From the NCBI GenBank assembly GCA_032906705.1, contig JAJTZC010000006.1, positions 1 to 55,711 of the forward strand: a DNA stretch of 55,711 bases, given 5' to 3'. Source of the stretch: DASPPF01 sp032906705. Its GTDB lineage: Archaea > Thermoproteota > Nitrososphaeria > Nitrososphaerales > Gagatemarchaeaceae. The notes under the pieces were generated by a model that searched no databases, had not been told where the DNA came from, and saw only the letters and a program-made list of their open reading frames with translations. This document shows positions 8,043 to 16,847 of this stretch, one piece after another. The translations under genes and the position numbers were made by a program. Numbering within the stretch: position 1 is the stretch's first letter; every line of letters begins with the position of its first letter.

Positions 8043-8823
8043 CTCGCTTCGCCGCGGGAGCAGTCTTCTTTCGCTTGGGCGCCGGCGCGACCTCCTTTTC
8101 GGGCGGTGGCGTCTTCGGCTCCTCCTCCTTCTCCTCAGGCTTCTTGTTCACGAACTTCTCCGAGAATGTGACATCCCTCAGTCTTGGTACGAACTTGAAG
8201 ACGTCGTTGACGACTCCGCGTTTGATTATCTGGAGTCCGTCGAGAAGGAATAGCTCCTCCGGAATCTCGACATCCAGGGACTCCTGCTTCATAGTGTAGG
8301 TGACCTTGGCGCCCTCTCCACCGAACCTCCTGTCCACCAGGGCCCTTATCCTGGCGTCTTCAGTCTCGACCTTTCTAAGAATCTCGATGTCGTAGACAAT
8401 GTTCTTCCCTGCGAGCCTGTGGTTGAAGTCGACCTGCGCCCTCCCTGACCCGATGAACCTTATGACTCCCTCACGGTTGTCGAGTTCAACTGAGTCGCCG
8501 GTGCTCAGCTCAGCGGCCTTGTCGCCGAACTTCCTGAGGGGGACCATCCTAGTCTGCGTCGGGTCACGCTGGCCGAACGCCTTCTCGGGCGCGAGCTCGA
8601 CCTCTTTCTTCTGGCCAACATCCATCTTCTTGATTTCGTCGTCCAGTCCCGAGATAACCCACCCTTCTCCCACGGCGATGAGCCGTGGCTCGTACCTCCT
8701 GTTCGCGTCATAGATGTTGAGCTTCTTGGCCTGGTCTTCGAAGGTTGACTCAATCGCCTCGCCCGTATCCTTGACCTTGGCCGTGTAGTTCGCGAAGATT
8801 AGGGTCCCCTTTTCGAATGGCAT
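8035..8823 (-). CDS. FKBP-type peptidyl-prolyl isomerase with C-terminal extension
   Basis: The 262-aa protein begins with a SlyD-like FKBP domain containing an insert-in-flap: GTLIFANYTAKVKDTGE, then GEGWVISGLDDEIKKMDVGQ, and PEKAFGQRDPTQ. The insert occupies about residues 90-130 (FNHRLAGKNIVYDIEIL). A second globular region (about 150-225) of unclear fold follows, and then a low-complexity tail of Pro, Glu, Lys and Ala ending APAAKRAR. SlyD-type FKBPs act as prolyl isomerases and chaperones. The ATG is about 30 nt from a GTTATAAAG TATA box (8850-8858). Confidence 0.93.
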   Translation of the reverse strand: MPFEKGTLIFANYTAKVKDTGEAIESTFEDQAKKLNIYDANRRYEPRLIAVGEGWVISGLDDEIKKMDVGQKKEVELAPEKAFGQRDPTQTRMVPLRKFGDKAAELSTGDSVELDNREGVIRFIGSGRAQVDFNHRLAGKNIVYDIEILRKVETEDARIRALVDRRFGGEGAKVTYTMKQESLDVEIPEELFLLDGLQIIKRGVVNDVFKFVPRLRDVTFSEKFVNKKPEEKEEEPKTPPPEKEVAPAPKRKKTAPAAKRAR

Positions 8824-8860
8824 GAACTTTCAGGCACCCTTCACAGTGGCTTTATAACTT

Positions 8861-9961
8861 TCACGGGGTCTGAAACTTCTTCAGGGTATCTCCGACCGCG
8901 TTGAGAGTTTTCTTGACATATTCTTCCTTGATCTGACCCATGCAGCCGATTCTGAACACCTTCCCTGCGAACTTTCCGAACCCTCCTGCGATGACGACGT
9001 CCTTGTCATTGGACATCGACTTCCTGAACTGGGAATCGTCCACACCTGGGGGGTAGAATGTGGCAACGACCGTCTTCGACCTCACCTCCCTGCTCGCAAC
9101 CGCCTTGAGCCCGAGCTTCGCTAGCCCGTCGTAGATGGCTGCGGACATCTTGTCGTGCCTCTCGACGCGCTTCGCCAGACCTTCCTCAAGGAGTTCTTTG
9201 AGTGCCTCGTCCAGAGCGTAGAAGAGGGGCAGTGCGGGAGTGAATGGGGTCTCTCCTCTCGCACCGTATTCGAGGTAGCGAGCGATGTCGAAGTATCTCG
9301 TGCTGGGCGGCGATTGCTTCAGGTAATCCGAGACTTTCTTGCTGATAGACAGGAGGGCAAGTCCAGGGGGTGCGGCGATGCACTTCTGGCTCCCGGTAAT
9401 GCAGACATCGACGCCCCACCTATCGGTCGGGATTGAGTAACCCCCTAGGCTGGAGATAGCGTCTATCACGACGAAAGCACCGTGCCCTGCAGCAAGCTTC
9501 GAGACCTGTTCTACGTACGGGATCGCAGCCCCGGTGCTCGTCTCATTGTGAACCACGAATACCGCCTTGAACTTCCCCTGCTTGCTCATGGCTTCCTCGA
9601 GAGCGCTAAGCGATGGGACGGAACCCGCCTCTGAAGCCACCTCAATGGCCCTGCCACCGGCGAGTTCGACCGTCTCGGCGAGCCTGGCGCTGAACTCGCC
9701 GAATACCGGAACAACGGCGACGTCGCCGGGCCTGATCAAGTTCCAGACCGCCGCCTCGACGCCGCCTGTCCCAGACGACGAGAATACCAGCGCGTCCTGT
9801 TCGGTCTGAAACAGATGTCTTGTCCTTTCCAGGAGCCCTTTGTGGAGCTCCCTGAACGAATCTCCTCTGTGGTTGATCATAGGCCGAAGCATGGCCCTCA
9901 TCACCCTGTCCGACACGTTCGTAGGGCCGGGCAGCATGATCAGCTTCTGCTTGTCACTCAT
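8861..9961 (-). CDS. class V aminotransferase (alanine-glyoxylate / serine-pyruvate type)
   Basis: This 366-aa PLP enzyme has the class V fold: MLPGPTNVSDRV at the N-terminus, GTGGVEAAV (PLP phosphate region), VVIDAISSLGGY with the PLP-binding Asp, and the Schiff-base Lys in ITGSQKCIAAPPG near residue 190. Relatives transfer amino groups between Ala or Ser and glyoxylate or pyruvate; the exact substrate cannot be read. The ATG at 9961 overlaps the stop of nadM by 8 bp, indicating translational coupling; a GTG at 9970 is the alternative start. Confidence 0.92.
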   Translation of the reverse strand: MSDKQKLIMLPGPTNVSDRVMRAMLRPMINHRGDSFRELHKGLLERTRHLFQTEQDALVFSSSGTGGVEAAVWNLIRPGDVAVVPVFGEFSARLAETVELAGGRAIEVASEAGSVPSLSALEEAMSKQGKFKAVFVVHNETSTGAAIPYVEQVSKLAAGHGAFVVIDAISSLGGYSIPTDRWGVDVCITGSQKCIAAPPGLALLSISKKVSDYLKQSPPSTRYFDIARYLEYGARGETPFTPALPLFYALDEALKELLEEGLAKRVERHDKMSAAIYDGLAKLGLKAVASREVRSKTVVATFYPPGVDDSQFRKSMSNDKDVVIAGGFGKFAGKVFRIGCMGQIKEEYVKKTLNAVGDTLKKFQTP

Positions 9962-10490
9962 CTTTCCCACCCGGAATGTCCTTCCTCCTCAATTCGCTGA
10001 CCCTCTCCATCCCTCCGAACTTGACGACGAGCCTTGCGACCTGCGTCGGGACCAGGCTCTCCCAGTCCTTGCGCTCCAGTATCCTGTCTCTGACGTTTGT
10101 TGCGGAGAGGCGCCGTCTGTCGAGGAAGGGCACCGACTTCACCTCGATCCCCTGCTCCTTGAAGAGGAGGAAGGTGAGCGCGTCGTTCGTGAAGACCACG
10201 TCGAACTTCGGCAGCATCGACTCAACCGAGGAGACCCACACTGAGTGGGAGTCGGCATCGGCTATTGGAATCGACATCCATCTTGAAGGGTCGACGCCGT
10301 TCCCGTCAAGCGCGCTCTTGATCATCGATATCCTCTCCCCTGCGGTGAAGGGGTTGTCCCTCTGGTGGCTCTTCTGCGCGCTCCCGACGACCACGTAGAG
10401 GTAGTCGACCTGCTTCAGTGCAAACTTCACTGCTGCTAGGTGTCCATAGTGGAACGGTTGAAAACGGCCGACAAAAAGCCCGACCCGCAA
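9954..10490 (-). CDS. nadM: nicotinamide-nucleotide adenylyltransferase, archaeal type
   Basis: The 178-aa enzyme joins NMN and ATP to make NAD. It shows the nucleotidyltransferase motif GRFQPFHYGHL (HxGH) at residues 8-18 and the C-terminal LSATNVRDRIL signature, equivalent to ISxTxxR. The start is a TTG at 10490. It is first in a two-gene unit with the class V aminotransferase. Confidence 0.95.
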   Translation of the reverse strand: MRVGLFVGRFQPFHYGHLAAVKFALKQVDYLYVVVGSAQKSHQRDNPFTAGERISMIKSALDGNGVDPSRWMSIPIADADSHSVWVSSVESMLPKFDVVFTNDALTFLLFKEQGIEVKSVPFLDRRRLSATNVRDRILERKDWESLVPTQVARLVVKFGGMERVSELRRKDIPGGKDE

Positions 10491-10574
10491 GGCCCTTCAA
10501 TTTTTGGCGACGCCTCGTGCCGTATTTAAGAGAATGGGGCATCACTTAATCTGAGAAGTGCTTCAGCCCGCCGC

Positions 10575-11621
10575 ATGGAGACAGTCGAAGTTGACGGGTC
10601 TTTCGGAGAGGGTGGCGGCCAGATACTCAGAACGGCGGTTACCTTCTCGATAGCGCTTCATCGGCCAATCCACGTCACCAAGATCAGGTCGGGACGAGAG
10701 GTTCCCGGCCTCCGGCAGCAGCACGCCTCGGTCCTTGAGATCCTCAGGGACATCTCGGGGGCCGAGCTCAAGGGATGCAGATTGGGCTCGACTGAGGTCA
10801 GCTTCGTTCCAGGCACAGGCAGAGGTGGCAGCTTCTCATTCGACCTCAAGACAGCCGCGAGCATCACCCTGGTCCTCCAGGCAGTTGTGCCGGCTGTCGC
10901 GCTGTCGGGCCTCGAGCTCAGCTTGGACCTGATCGGCGGGACCGACGTCCCCTTGAGCCCGACTTTCGATTACTTCTCGACGGTCCTGAGGCACGGGTTC
11001 GGTACGGTCGGCATCAACTTCACCGCGAAGGCTTCGTCCCGGGGCTACTACCCCAGAGGAGGAGGCCGCGTCACGGCTGAGGTAGAGAAATGCGGCACAC
11101 TTAGGCACCTGACCATGCTCGAGCAAGGTCCGAAGTCCGAAGTTACGCTGATTAGCCGTTGCGGCAAGCTCCCAGAACACATCGCGCGGAGGCAACTCGA
11201 TTCGGCGGCTGATACGCTGGCCTCGAAGGGTGTCAGGGTCGGAGAGAGGATCATCAGTCAGGAGCCGTCTGCCTCTCCCGGGTCGTCGGTTCTGATATGT
11301 GACCTTCAGAACGGCAGAGTGGTAGGCTCTGACGCGATAGGAGCTCGGGGTAAGAGGGTCGAGCAGGTCGGTGCTGAGGCAGCCGAAGGTTTTGCCGACG
11401 CCGTCGCCGGTGGGGCCTGCGTCGACTCCCACCTGGCGGACATGATCGCGCCAGTCCTCGCTTTGGCGAAGAACGAGTCCCGGCTCATGATACCCGGCTC
11501 CACTACACACCTAGAGACAAACCTCCACGTAGCCAAGATCTTCACCGGGTGCAACTACCACATCGATGTCAAAGGCGCTTCTTCCAAGCTCACTATCACA
11601 CCTGGCGAAAATGCCCGATGA
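10575..11621 (+). CDS. rtcA: RNA 3'-terminal phosphate cyclase
   Basis: The 348-aa protein converts RNA 3'-phosphate to a 2',3'-cyclic phosphate using ATP. Typical features are the N-terminal DGSFGEGGGQILRTAVTFS, the RPGLRQQH-like segment REVPGLRQQHASVLEIL, and the catalytic His in STTHLETNLHVA near residue 315. The ATG lies about 28 nt after CACTTAATC, consistent with a leaderless transcript. Confidence 0.95.
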   Translation: METVEVDGSFGEGGGQILRTAVTFSIALHRPIHVTKIRSGREVPGLRQQHASVLEILRDISGAELKGCRLGSTEVSFVPGTGRGGSFSFDLKTAASITLVLQAVVPAVALSGLELSLDLIGGTDVPLSPTFDYFSTVLRHGFGTVGINFTAKASSRGYYPRGGGRVTAEVEKCGTLRHLTMLEQGPKSEVTLISRCGKLPEHIARRQLDSAADTLASKGVRVGERIISQEPSASPGSSVLICDLQNGRVVGSDAIGARGKRVEQVGAEAAEGFADAVAGGACVDSHLADMIAPVLALAKNESRLMIPGSTTHLETNLHVAKIFTGCNYHIDVKGASSKLTITPGENAR

Positions 11622-11693
11622 TGCGCAGACCCGTTTCTTGAGCATAATGTCTAAAAGGGCGGGAATTTTCGCTCGGCAACCGAGGGACGGAGT

Positions 11694-12293
11694 TTGTCCT
11701 ACGAACAATTCTTACCTGGTGCGACCGCTGTCGGGATCGCATACAAGGACGGGGTCGTGCTGGGCGCTGAAAGGAGGATTACCCTTGGCAGCTACGTTAG
11801 AAGCAAGTCTGGCAGAAAGGTATTCAAGATCACAGACAATGTGGGCGCAGTCTGCGCGGGTATGGTCGCAGATATGCAGAACCTCGCAAGGCAGGTCGCA
11901 GTCTATTCCAAGCTCAAGGAACTCGAGTCGCGGAAGCCAATGAAACCGAACTCGGTCGCGAAGCTTATGTCCACGCTCATGTTCGAGAACAGGTTCGCGC
12001 CGCTGCTCACCCAGGTCATCCTAGGAGGCGTCGCCGAGAAGCCGGTGGTATATGTCCTCGACCCTCTGGGGAGCGTCATATCTGACCAGTACGCAACCGT
12101 GGGCACGGGTGAGGAGACAGCCATAGGAGTTGTCGAAGCGGGGTACACACCCACCCTAACGCAGAAGGAAGCGAGGGACCTCCTGGTGTCCTCAATAAAG
12201 GCGGCAATCGCAAGAGACGCAATGAGCGGCAACGGCATCGACATATTGCTGCTCGACCGTGCCGGCGTGAGTGAGGAATCGATTCCCCTCTAG
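11694..12293 (+). CDS. psmB: proteasome beta subunit lacking the catalytic Thr
   Basis: This 199-aa beta-type subunit keeps the fold (AVGIAYKDGVVLGAERRIT, then GTGEETAIGVVE) but its N-terminus reads FLPGATAVG where an active subunit has G then TTTVG. Thr1 is therefore replaced by Ala, and no propeptide cleavage is expected. Crenarchaeal and thaumarchaeal genomes often encode one active and one inactive-type beta subunit; the active one here is at 5.3-6.0 kb. The start is the TTG at 11694, preceded by GAGGGACGGAG. It may tune proteasome assembly or activity (inference). Confidence 0.9.
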   Translation: MSYEQFLPGATAVGIAYKDGVVLGAERRITLGSYVRSKSGRKVFKITDNVGAVCAGMVADMQNLARQVAVYSKLKELESRKPMKPNSVAKLMSTLMFENRFAPLLTQVILGGVAEKPVVYVLDPLGSVISDQYATVGTGEETAIGVVEAGYTPTLTQKEARDLLVSSIKAAIARDAMSGNGIDILLLDRAGVSEESIPL

Positions 12294-12306
12294 GGGCTGG
12301 CCTCCG

Positions 12307-12960
12307 ATGTGGACCTTCCGGAACGTAAATGTCCACTGGCTCGGGCACGACTCGTTTGTTCTCCATGGGTCAAAGACCGTCATAATCGACCCCTTCAAGG
12401 CTCAAGGGAGCTTCAAGGCAGACGTCCTTCTGATTTCCCACGAACATTCTGACCACCTGAGCGAGGAAGACATCAAACGTTTTTCAGGCCCTTCCACCAC
12501 GATAATCGCGCCCAAGATTTGCGAGAACGCGCTGAAGAAGCTCCCCAATGAGAAGAAGTTCGTAGCTCCTGGAACCCGGCTCGAAGCGAAGGGGGTGACT
12601 ATCGAGACGATATCAGCATACAACATAGACAAGTTCAGAGAGCCGGGGAAGGTGTTTCACCCCAAGGAAGACGGGAGGGTGGGATACGTAGTCACCTTGG
12701 ACGGAGTGAGGTTCTATCATGCGGGCGACAGCGATGCAACCCCAGAGATGAAGGCGTTGAACGTCGACGTTGCATTCCTGCCCGTGTCAGGGACGTACGT
12801 CATGACGGCGTCCGAGGCCGCAGAAGCAGCGAAGGCGATGAAGGTCAAGGTTGCGGTGCCGATGCACTACGCCTCAATAGTGGGCAGCAGGGAGGACGCA
12901 GAGGCCTTCCGCAGGCTCCTCGAAGGGAGCCGAACCGTGGAAATCCTGGAGAAGGAGTAG
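12307..12960 (+). CDS. metallo-beta-lactamase-fold hydrolase (UPF0173-like)
   Basis: The protein of about 217 aa carries the metal motif SHEHSDHLS, a further His in HAGDSDATPE and the final VPMHYASIVG. This order fits the UPF0173/YtkL family of small MBL hydrolases with unknown substrate. The ATG at 12307 (MWTFRNV) is preferred; an upstream GTG at 12271 would run 23 bp into the proteasome gene. It follows the proteasome beta gene by 13 bp and is probably co-transcribed. Confidence 0.9.
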   Translation: MWTFRNVNVHWLGHDSFVLHGSKTVIIDPFKAQGSFKADVLLISHEHSDHLSEEDIKRFSGPSTTIIAPKICENALKKLPNEKKFVAPGTRLEAKGVTIETISAYNIDKFREPGKVFHPKEDGRVGYVVTLDGVRFYHAGDSDATPEMKALNVDVAFLPVSGTYVMTASEAAEAAKAMKVKVAVPMHYASIVGSREDAEAFRRLLEGSRTVEILEKE

Positions 12961-12964
12961 GTCC

Positions 12965-13162
12965 CTATTCCGGGACGCTCACGGACTTTAGCTTCCCACC
13001 CTCGAGGGTGACGAAGAGGAATCTGTTGTCCGCAAAGACGAGCGTCAGCTCGTTTTCCTTTTCCGAGACCGTCAGGAGCGCCTTGGTGACTATGCCGTCG
13101 AACTTGGCCATGATTAGCTTCACTGGGTCGCCCGGTCTGCGTATTTCTGTCTTGCCGCTCAT
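12965..13162 (-). CDS. small unknown protein paired with an RHH protein
   Basis: The 65-aa protein looks beta-rich (LIMAKFDGIVTKALLTV, then LTLVFADNRFLFVTLEGG). The fold resembles a small barrel, but I recognise no family. Its ATG overlaps the stop of the upstream ribbon-helix-helix gene (ATGA), so the two are translationally coupled. It ends 4 bp from the convergent MBL gene. Confidence 0.6.
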   Translation of the reverse strand: MSGKTEIRRPGDPVKLIMAKFDGIVTKALLTVSEKENELTLVFADNRFLFVTLEGGKLKSVSVPE

Positions 13163-13344
13163 CCGCCCAAGTAGGAGGTGAGCTCAGCACTTTTCTGTTT
13201 CACAGGCGTCTTCTCGACTGGATTGCCAGTCGACTGCTTTATCATGTCTCTGATGACTTCGTCCACACTTTTGCTGCGCCTCTGTACCTTCAACTGCTTG
13301 AGCACTCTGTGCGTGTCATCGTGAACTTTGACCGACTTCGCCAT
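13159..13344 (-). CDS. ribbon-helix-helix DNA-binding protein
   Basis: About 61 aa from the ATG at 13344. The strand-helix-helix pattern (AKSVKVHDDTHRVLKQLKV, then KSVDEVIRDMIKQ) is typical of MetJ/Arc-type regulators and VapB-like antitoxins; a Lys-rich tail follows. It is first in an operon with the 65-aa gene. The partner has no PIN, RelE or other toxin motif, so a toxin-antitoxin assignment is not supported. Confidence 0.65.
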   Translation of the reverse strand: MAKSVKVHDDTHRVLKQLKVQRRSKSVDEVIRDMIKQSTGNPVEKTPVKQKSAELTSYLGG

Positions 13345-13624
13345 CTCGGCTCTCGGGCTTCGCTTCTCTAATAAGCATAGAACTCCTAGTGCGAACTGCA
13401 CTGGCGCAGGTGCGCGCCGAGGCAGCCCGAGTCCTGATGCGAGAGGGAACCCAGCTCATTGGGGGTGCTTTTTCCTCGAGGGAATCTTGACTCGGTATCG
13501 TCGCGAGTTCATCATCTGCCCGGGAGCTTACTCCGGGCTATGACTGGGACGGCGTTCACCTCATCGTCGGGTCTCCGAAGTCATTCCCGCATTTAGGTTT
13601 TTGTCCACGTGATCCTAAGCCCCG
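13345..13624. other. 280-bp intergenic region, no gene found
   Basis: This is the longest gap that holds no gene or gene remnant. It separates the RHH operon from the acyl-CoA cluster. It contains a GC-rich hairpin at 13518-13538 and T-runs at about 13471 and 13600. No open frame or tRNA fold was found. Confidence 0.5.
13518..13538 (+). other. GC-rich hairpin
   Basis: GCCCGGGAG (13518-13526), loop CTTA and CTCCGGGC form an 8-bp stem with one bulged G. It is not followed by a T-run, so it does not look like a bacterial-type terminator; it may belong to a leader or small RNA. Confidence 0.35.
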
Positions 13625-13627
13625 GTG

Positions 13628-14773
13628 ATGGGCCTGCTCGACGGGGTGAAGATCGTTGATGTAACCAGGCTACTCCCGGGCGGGTACTGCACCATGCTCC
13701 TCTCCGACATGGGCGCCGAAGTGCTCAAGGTTGAGCAACCCGGCCTCGGAGACTACATGCGAGCGACGCCGCCCACGAAGAATGGCGAGAGCCCGGTGCA
13801 TCAGACTGCGAACCGCAACAAGCAGAGCATCGGCATCAACCTGAAGACGCGGGGTGGCAAGGAGGTCCTGCGAAAGTTGATCGCGAGATCAGATGTCTTC
13901 ATCGAAGGTTTCAGACCGGGAGCCGTCGGGAGGCTTGGTTTCTCCTTCGACGCTGTTCGCAAGCTGAACTCCAAGATTGTCTACTGCTCCATCTCGGCTT
14001 TCGGTCAGACGAACCGGCACAGCAGCATGCCCGGTCACGACATCAACTTCCAAGCGATGGCGGGCTCCCTCGGATACTCGAGGAGACCTGAGGTCCCGTT
14101 GATTCAGCTCGGGGACATGGTGTCCGGGACCTTCGCCGCCTTGGGCATCCTCGCAGCGCTCGTCAGGCGAAAGGGAGCGGTCTTCATCGACGTGCCGATC
14201 GTGCCGTCTCTGCTTTCATGGATGGTGATCCCGGCCGCATCTTACTTGGCGACCGGCGACTCTCCCTCCGAAGGCGGCAGCCTCGTCTTCGGGTCCGATC
14301 CGTATTACAACCTCTTCAGCACTTCAGACGGGAAGTACATCGCCGTGGCCGCCGTCGAGGAGCGATTCTGGCGGAACCTCGTAACCGAATTGGGCGTCCC
14401 TGAACTCGAGGACAAGCGCTTTGGGTCTGAGCGCGAGAGAAAGGAAGTCACGAGGAGGCTGAGAAAGGTCTTCTCAACAAAGACGAGGGACGAATGGGCC
14501 AGGCTCCTCATGAGGAAGGAGACGTGCGCGACTCCCGTGCTCACGGTCGCAGAGGCGCTCAACTCGGACTGGTCGCGCGCGATGCGTCTCCTGACGAAGG
14601 TCAAGGACGGCGGGACGGTGCTCAACACCCCGCTCCGGGCATCAACTCCGATTCGGTCATCGCCCTTCACACACGCGCCGTCCCTGGGCGAACACACGAG
14701 CCGTGTGATGAGGTCGCTCGGATACACCAAGGCCGAAGTGACGCGTCTGAAAAGAGCCGGAGTCATCGCCTAA
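13628..14773 (+). CDS. CaiB/BaiF family III CoA-transferase
   Basis: The 381-aa protein matches family III CoA-transferases: GVKIVDVTRLLPGGYCTMLL at the N-terminus, LSDMGAEVLKVEQP, then DVFIEGFRPGAVGRLG and a PGHDINFQAMAG region with the expected catalytic Asp. It would move CoA between organic acids to activate them for breakdown. A GTG at 13625 directly precedes the ATG. It leads a five-gene cluster of acyl-CoA degradation enzymes, so acyl-CoA activation or alpha-methylacyl-CoA racemisation are both possible. Confidence 0.92.
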   Translation: MGLLDGVKIVDVTRLLPGGYCTMLLSDMGAEVLKVEQPGLGDYMRATPPTKNGESPVHQTANRNKQSIGINLKTRGGKEVLRKLIARSDVFIEGFRPGAVGRLGFSFDAVRKLNSKIVYCSISAFGQTNRHSSMPGHDINFQAMAGSLGYSRRPEVPLIQLGDMVSGTFAALGILAALVRRKGAVFIDVPIVPSLLSWMVIPAASYLATGDSPSEGGSLVFGSDPYYNLFSTSDGKYIAVAAVEERFWRNLVTELGVPELEDKRFGSERERKEVTRRLRKVFSTKTRDEWARLLMRKETCATPVLTVAEALNSDWSRAMRLLTKVKDGGTVLNTPLRASTPIRSSPFTHAPSLGEHTSRVMRSLGYTKAEVTRLKRAGVIA

Positions 14774-14815
14774 CTCGCCAAGCCTTTTATCGTCACAGGG
14801 GCCGCGGTCCGACTG

Positions 14816-16810
14816 ATGACGATGAAGGCTGACGAGGTGAGGAAGATCGCAGTCCTCGGCGCCGGCGTGATGGGCCACGGGATAGCAGAGGTTGCGGCTC
14901 TTGCGGGCTACGACGTGTCGCTCTATGACATCAAGGAGGAATTCATCCGGGGAGGGCTAGAGAAGGTGCAATGGAGCCTCTCGAAGTTCGCAGAGAAGAA
15001 GACGATCTCCGACGGGAAGGCGAAGGACGCGTTCTCGAGGATAAGGGGAACGATCAACCTCGAGGACGCAGTGAAGGACGCCGACCTCGTCGTCGAGGCG
15101 GCCCCGGAAGACCTCTCGGTCAAGCGCGAGCTGTTCGCCAAGGTTGACAAGTCAGCGCCGAAGAGAGCCGTCTTCGCGTCGAACACGAGCACGCTGCCCA
15201 TCAGCGAGATTGCCTCGTCAACCGGTAGGGAAGCCTTGTTCGTCGGGATCCATTTCTTCAATCCGCCGCCGATGATGCCACTGGTCGAGGTCATCCGAGG
15301 CGCCAAGACGAGCGACGAATCACTAGCCCTCGCGGTCTCCATCGGGGGGAAGCTGGGCAAGCAGGTCGTGGTTTGCGGGAAGGACGTGCCCGGGTTCATC
15401 GTGAACAGGATTCTAGGCCCCCTCCTCAACGAGGCAGCCTGGGCTCTTTCACGCGGTCAGGCGACAATGGAGCAGGTCGACTCCATGGCCGTCTTCAAGG
15501 TCGGGCTCCCGATGGGCCTCTTCGAGTTGGCCGACTACAGCGGCATCGACACCATATACAAGGCCGCAGAGGCGGTCGGTTCCAGAGACCCTTCCAATGT
15601 CCTGGTGGCCCCGCTTTTCAAGCAAAAGTTCGAGGAGAGAAAGTTCGGAAGAAAGAGCGGCGAGGGCTTCTACAAGTACGGGCAGGGCCAGTGGGAGAGA
15701 CCGGCGATTCCGAGAGACGCAGGCGAGGGTATCGACCCGCTGATGGTCTTCGCACCCGCCGTCAACGCCGCTGCCTGGTTGCTGCGAAACGGCGTTTGCA
15801 CTGCCGAGGACCTGGATAAGTCCGTGAAGCTCGGCCTGGGCTTCCCGGACGGCGTACTACGTTTGGCCGATCGCTGGGGCATCGACCGCGTCGTCGACGC
15901 GCTGAAGGCCAAGGAAAAGGGCTTCGGGGGGTTCTACAGGCCCGACCCCCTCCTCGAGCAGATGGTCAGAGACGGGAAGACTGGAGCGAGATCCGGCAAA
16001 GGGTTTTACGATTACGCGCTGAGCGAGACTAGGATGGAAGAGGTCGCAGTCAAGAAGGCCCCGCCACTCGCATGGGTGGTCCTCAGCAGGCAGCACCGAC
16101 TTAACACGATCACCCAGAAGCTCGTCCAGGAACTCGTGACCTCCATGAAGGACCTCGAGGCCGACTCTTCCGTAAGGGTCGTAATCATCCGCGGGGAGGG
16201 GGACAGGGCATTCAGCGCGGGGGCCGACCTCACGAGCTTCGATTTCTCCGCGCCAGCCAAGATCTTCGACTTCGCGAGGGGCTGGTTCGAGGCGTTCAGT
16301 GTGGTCGAGAGACTGAACAAACCCGTGATCGCTGCGATCAACGGCATGGCTTTCGGAGGGGGGTGCGAGCTTGCTCTCGCATGCGACTTCAGGCTCGCGT
16401 CTGATGACGCACAGATCGGGCTGACAGAGACGAGGCTCGGGCTCATCCCAGGTGCCGGAGGGACCCAGAGGCTGACAAGAATCGTGGGTCTTGCTCGGGC
16501 CAAGGAGATGGTCTTCTTTGCGCAGAGGCTCGGCGCAGACGAAGCCCTCAGGATCGGGCTGGTCAACCGCGTTTTCAAGAAAGCCGAGTTCGAGTCGGGC
16601 GTCACCGAGTTCGCTTCCAAGCTGGCAAAGCAGCCCCCTCTGTCGCTCAAGTTCGCGAAACACGCCATCAACATGTCGACCCAGGTGCCGACCGACCTGG
16701 GGCAGCTGTTCGAAGCTGGTAGCTTCGGTTTGCTGCTCTCGACCCAGGACGCCTCCGAGGGCATCTCTGCGATGCTTGAGAAACGCGAGCCCGACTTCAA
16801 GGGCGAGTAG
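14816..16810 (+). CDS. 3-hydroxyacyl-CoA dehydrogenase / enoyl-CoA hydratase fusion
   Basis: This is a 664-aa bifunctional enzyme. Residues about 8-400 form the dehydrogenase: the NAD-binding GAGVMGHGIAEVAALAG and the GIHFFNPPPMMPLVEVIRG signature with the catalytic His. Residues about 405-660 form a crotonase domain with GGGCELALACDFR and ETRLGLIPGAGGTQRL holding both catalytic Glu residues. It hydrates enoyl-CoA and oxidises the 3-hydroxyacyl-CoA. Crenarchaeal homologues of this order also serve the 3-hydroxypropionate/4-hydroxybutyrate cycle, but the neighbours here favour beta-oxidation. An ATG at 14822 is an alternative start. Confidence 0.95.
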   Translation: MTMKADEVRKIAVLGAGVMGHGIAEVAALAGYDVSLYDIKEEFIRGGLEKVQWSLSKFAEKKTISDGKAKDAFSRIRGTINLEDAVKDADLVVEAAPEDLSVKRELFAKVDKSAPKRAVFASNTSTLPISEIASSTGREALFVGIHFFNPPPMMPLVEVIRGAKTSDESLALAVSIGGKLGKQVVVCGKDVPGFIVNRILGPLLNEAAWALSRGQATMEQVDSMAVFKVGLPMGLFELADYSGIDTIYKAAEAVGSRDPSNVLVAPLFKQKFEERKFGRKSGEGFYKYGQGQWERPAIPRDAGEGIDPLMVFAPAVNAAAWLLRNGVCTAEDLDKSVKLGLGFPDGVLRLADRWGIDRVVDALKAKEKGFGGFYRPDPLLEQMVRDGKTGARSGKGFYDYALSETRMEEVAVKKAPPLAWVVLSRQHRLNTITQKLVQELVTSMKDLEADSSVRVVIIRGEGDRAFSAGADLTSFDFSAPAKIFDFARGWFEAFSVVERLNKPVIAAINGMAFGGGCELALACDFRLASDDAQIGLTETRLGLIPGAGGTQRLTRIVGLARAKEMVFFAQRLGADEALRIGLVNRVFKKAEFESGVTEFASKLAKQPPLSLKFAKHAINMSTQVPTDLGQLFEAGSFGLLLSTQDASEGISAMLEKREPDFKGE

Positions 16811-16847
16811 CGAAACCGTTAACTTTCATCGGAACCAGTGCCCGCCT

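Noticed and set aside
13159..13162. RHH plus 65-aa gene as a VapBC or RelBE module
   Set aside because: The partner lacks PIN acidic residues or RelE-like basic pattern.
13400..13624. Possible tRNA in the 13.4-13.6 kb gap
   Set aside because: There is a GC-rich hairpin but no T-loop TTCGA pattern or acceptor pairing.
16491..16847. Extra 119 residues before the acyl-CoA dehydrogenase
   Set aside because: They lie in another frame of the HADH-ECH fusion and have Arg/Ser-rich shadow composition.
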